A stretch of 64,000 nt of DNA from Cladocopium goreaui (lineage: Eukaryota; Sar; Dinophyceae; Suessiales; Symbiodiniaceae), in NCBI GenBank assembly GCA_947184155.2, contig CAMXCT020001476.1, forward strand, positions 1-64,000, written 5' to 3'. Each line of letters starts with the position of its first letter. Within the stretch, counting starts at the first letter, position 1. The notes under the pieces were generated by a model that saw only the letters and a program-made list of their open reading frames with translations, ran no database searches and was not told where the DNA came from. The position numbers and the translations under genes are program-made. Below are positions 61,474 through 64,000 of this stretch, one piece after another.

Positions 61474-62163
61474 TTACACACTTGAGTCCGACGTATCCAT
61501 CGGGTCAATATCATTCGCATCCAGCGGACCATGTACTTGTTGAGGAGGGACAGCGGGGCGAGTGAGATGTACAGTACGTTGTAGTGTTGCCGGTGGGGAA
61601 GAAGGTGGTGTAGACCGCCAGGGTGGCCAATATAAAGAGGTAGTAGTTCCTTGAGAATGGTGTTGGGCAGAGCGTCCCCAGCATGACTGTAAAATATGGA
61701 GGTGGTCCGGTATCGCTTCGTACGGCTGTGAGACAGAGACGTTGGAGTGTTCAGGGTGTGGTAAAACGGGAACAGTAGTTGCCGTAGGGAAGGAGGATGA
61801 TGATTGAATTGGTACGTCATAGTATCTGCGCCAATGGTTAGCTGTAGTACGCAAGGTCGCCTGGTCGTTGGTGAGGTGCATGTTCTCCAGGAATGTTTCC
61901 ACTGGTTTCCACGTTTCAAGACCATCAAGTGTCCTTTCCACGATCCAAAGTTCATCTGAACGGTTAGACAAAGGATAGCTCAGCTTCTTGATGAAGACGG
62001 AGTGGACAGTGGTAGAGGTCGGAATCATTCTCGCTGCACGAGGAATATAAGATGCCGAGGTAGGATCATCAGATGGCAAGTGTGAGGCAAGGCCATGTAT
62101 GGATGTAGGTGGTGAACGGTGCGAGACCAATCGAGCAGGATGATCCGTGTTGGAGGTCATCAT
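61474..62163 (-). CDS. ORF C: unknown protein, paralogue of ORF A
   Basis: 229 codons, Met-Met start at 62163/62160. The N-terminal 50 residues are Ser/Pro/Thr-rich. The middle region (SVFIKKLSYPLSNRSDELWI, TLRTTANHWRRYYDVPI) aligns with ORF A in the same order. The C-terminal 80 residues are Ser/Thr/Pro-rich and end with acidic DPMDTSDSS. Overlapping frames are shadows. It is intronless, between D and B. Function unknown. Confidence 0.75.
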   Translation of the reverse strand: MMTSNTDHPARLVSHRSPPTSIHGLASHLPSDDPTSASYIPRAARMIPTSTTVHSVFIKKLSYPLSNRSDELWIVERTLDGLETWKPVETFLENMHLTNDQATLRTTANHWRRYYDVPIQSSSSFPTATTVPVLPHPEHSNVSVSQPYEAIPDHLHILQSCWGRSAQHHSQGTTTSLYWPPWRSTPPSSPPATLQRTVHLTRPAVPPQQVHGPLDANDIDPMDTSDSSV

Positions 62164-62382
62164 GTACGATCACAAGAGTATGATAACGAGAAATACTGAA
62201 CTGAAGCCAAAAGGTCGTGGGGAAGGTCAATGATGAAGGAATAAATAACGAATATCACCCAATGGAAAACGAGAAAAGGATGACACAAGGGAAAATCAGA
62301 ACCGGGGTGGTGGACATCATAACGAATGTTGGTCTTTTTCCTCATAGACATGAGCCGTGCCAAGATCCATCAAGACAGCTAA
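62164..62382. other. Spacer between ORFs D and C
   Basis: 219 bp with no repeat and no recognised promoter motif. With the other short spacers (about 180-260 bp) it shows how tightly the cluster is packed. Confidence 0.5.
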
Positions 62383-63009
62383 TCACTCAGCGGCTTTAGT
62401 GTATCGGGTGGCCGTGACGAATGGATGCCCACGTGGAATCACTTGAACATGTACAGCAAAGCCGGTGTCTTGTGCATCTGGATGGGGTGTCAGCAGCAAT
62501 GGTGAACACTCACGGGTCGTGAAGGCATCGAGATGTTGATGAGTTTTCCATCTCGGGTAGAACCAATTCAAAACATCCAGAAGAGAATGAGGAAGGTCGT
62601 CAAGCATCTGAGCTCCTTGATCGGTGTCAATCATCATGTAGAACTCCGACGCTGGTAGGTGTATGGACCAGCGTTGTAGCAACGTGTCGGTGACGACGGT
62701 TTTGAGGTCTGAAACGAAATGACTGCGAGCATAGTCCGGGTAGATCACCTTGAACGTCTGGAACAAGCTGTCATAGGTGGCCGTAGGAAGGTTGCCCGCG
62801 ACTTTGGGGTTCAAGATGTTGTAATAAGGGTTGCGTACGGCCAGTTGTTGCATCGGCTTCAGGTCCAACTGGAAAATAACCGGTCGGTGAGGTGTCGGAG
62901 GCGAAGACCGGTTGGGTGGGTGCTGAAATGACGTAGAGCCCATAGCGGAAGATGACGTCCTGGTTGAAGAGCGTGAGCGTCGTGTAGGTGAGATCCTCTC
63001 GTGGGACAT
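62383..63009 (-). CDS. ORF D: unknown protein, paralogue of ORF B
   Basis: 208 codons if it starts at MSHERISPTRR (63009), the position that matches the start of ORF B. The frame is open to 63219 with Mets at 63054 and 63117; the longest form adds a hydrophobic segment (LAFLLGIFFLLIF). A Ser/Arg/Pro-rich N-terminus is followed by the B-like region: RPVIFQLDLKPMQQL, LLQRWSIHLPASEF, LNWFYPRWKTH, RECSPLLLTPHP. No known domain. The longest form would begin 10 bp after the end of E. Confidence 0.7.
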   Translation of the reverse strand: MSHERISPTRRSRSSTRTSSSAMGSTSFQHPPNRSSPPTPHRPVIFQLDLKPMQQLAVRNPYYNILNPKVAGNLPTATYDSLFQTFKVIYPDYARSHFVSDLKTVVTDTLLQRWSIHLPASEFYMMIDTDQGAQMLDDLPHSLLDVLNWFYPRWKTHQHLDAFTTRECSPLLLTPHPDAQDTGFAVHVQVIPRGHPFVTATRYTKAAE

Positions 63010-63229
63010 AGCTCGCTGTTGGCAATAGCGGTCCAGGTGAACGCGGAGAGACATAATAAATGGCTGGCGGGTTGTGTGATACGACGTGTCAGAATTCAAT
63101 GGGACAACAGCGCCCATGGTTCTGAAGATTAACAAGAAGAAAATTCCCAAAAGGAAGGCCAACTGGTTGGTGAAACAGGAATACCGTACCGCAACGTACC
63201 TTTTTCTTTTGGTTCGCATATGTCATTGG

Positions 63230-63861
63230 TCAGCCAAGTTGGTCTTTGATCTTATTCCACATAGAGCGAACATCTTCTTCAGACTTGCCCATCTTGGTCG
63301 AGATCACCTTCCATGAAAATCGAGATTTCTCGTCAGCCTTCAGAGTGCGTAGTTTCTGTTTGTCTTCAGAGGTCCAGAGTGACAGTGGGCTCGAGGAGCG
63401 GGATCGGGATTGGTCACGTCGACGACGACGCTTGGCAGGAGCCTTTGGAGCGGATTTGGCTTTCTGTTTGCGACTTGGCGGTGATGGTGTTCTAGTAGAA
63501 AGCTTCGAAGGTGCAGGTAAAACATCAGGAGGCGGAGCAGCAACATGTTGGTGCGGCTCAGGGAGATGGGTTTCCACCAGTTCATCCATAAGTGTCTCTT
63601 CCTCCTCCAGATCCGGCGATGGGATGGGGGCATTGTCAATGAAGGCATTGGTCTGGTCCGAATAGTGTGGTCGTAGCCCATCAGGTTGATTCCATACGTC
63701 TGTACTGGGAAGAGGAGTAGGTTCAATGTTGGGAATGAGTGTAGGTGGTAGTAGCGCCATTGCTCGATGTAGTAGAAGGTAAGCATGGTGAACATCATGA
63801 AGAAATTGAAGAAACACTGGTTCTTGGATCGGAATTGACGTCGTAGGAGACGAGGAAGCCA
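63230..63861 (-). CDS. ORF E: Myb/SANT-like putative DNA-binding protein
   Basis: 210 codons from the Met (MASSSPTTS) at 63861; the frame is open to 63946. The middle is acidic (DLEEEETLMDELVE), followed by a Lys/Arg/Ser-rich nuclear-localisation-like stretch (AKRRRRRDQSRSRSSS). The last 50 residues, LWTSEDKQKLRTLK through FSWKVISTKMGKSEEDVRSM to WNKI, have the tryptophan spacing and helix pattern of a single Myb/SANT repeat. It probably binds DNA or chromatin. It is first in the cluster seen here; the window ends 139 bp upstream, so more genes may precede it. No intron. Confidence 0.75.
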
Positions 63862-64000
63862 TGACAATGCGTCGAGTATGGGCCAACAAGTAAATGAAGC
63901 CGAGTTTGAGGGTAAGCCAGCTAGAAAAGCACTGTTCCGTGATCAAATAAATTCAAATAAGGTCCAAAGGGGTGAGACTTTCAGCAAGGTGTGAGCAATG

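Noticed and set aside
61416..61955. 179-codon minus ORF overlapping ORF C
   Set aside because: Frame shadow of ORF C; the paralogy to ORF A is found in the C frame only.

Overview
This is dinoflagellate nuclear DNA, probably from the Symbiodiniaceae. The evidence is: (1) an exact copy of the 22-nt dinoflagellate spliced-leader (DinoSL) sequence on the minus strand at 8210-8231; (2) very intron-rich genes with AG acceptors but GT, GC and probable GA donors, as described for Symbiodinium; (3) many short hairpin repeats of the introner/MITE kind inside introns; (4) a 93-bp satellite at 11.9-12.3 kb whose translations resemble junk peptides I recall from Symbiodiniaceae gene sets (memory only); (5) short TTTAGGG telomere-type runs at 53.67 kb. 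A 100-N assembly gap lies at 49376-49475.

Region 0.4-48.9 kb, minus strand: I reconstruct about 44 short exons (17-174 bp, about 3.4 kb of coding in 48.5 kb) that encode charged, Gln/Glu/Leu-rich coiled-coil segments. Reading phases match across most neighbouring exon pairs, so I treat them as one gene, or at most a few, read from about 49 kb towards 0.4 kb. The first and last exons are not identified and the family is not recognised. The introns hold microsatellites, minisatellites, satellites, a duplicated dispersed repeat and at least eleven copies of a roughly 100-bp inverted-repeat element (family 1). Six family-1 ends lie 9-23 nt from a predicted splice site.

Region 49-56.6 kb: a gap, tandem repeats and apparently intergenic DNA with no gene I can support.

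Region 56.6-58.8 kb, plus strand: five exons of an EFHC/Rib72-type gene. They encode the linker and the complete first DM10 domain of an axonemal microtubule inner protein. The later DM10 domains are not in the window.

Region 59.7-63.95 kb, minus strand: a compact cluster of five intronless ORFs (E-D-C-B-A in transcription order). E ends in a Myb/SANT-like domain. D resembles B and C resembles A, so the cluster looks like a tandemly duplicated two-gene cassette behind a DNA-binding-protein gene. None of A-D matches a family I know. Its compact, intron-free layout is quite unlike the neighbouring genes, which suggests a mobile, viral or horizontally acquired element. This is the most novel part of the window.
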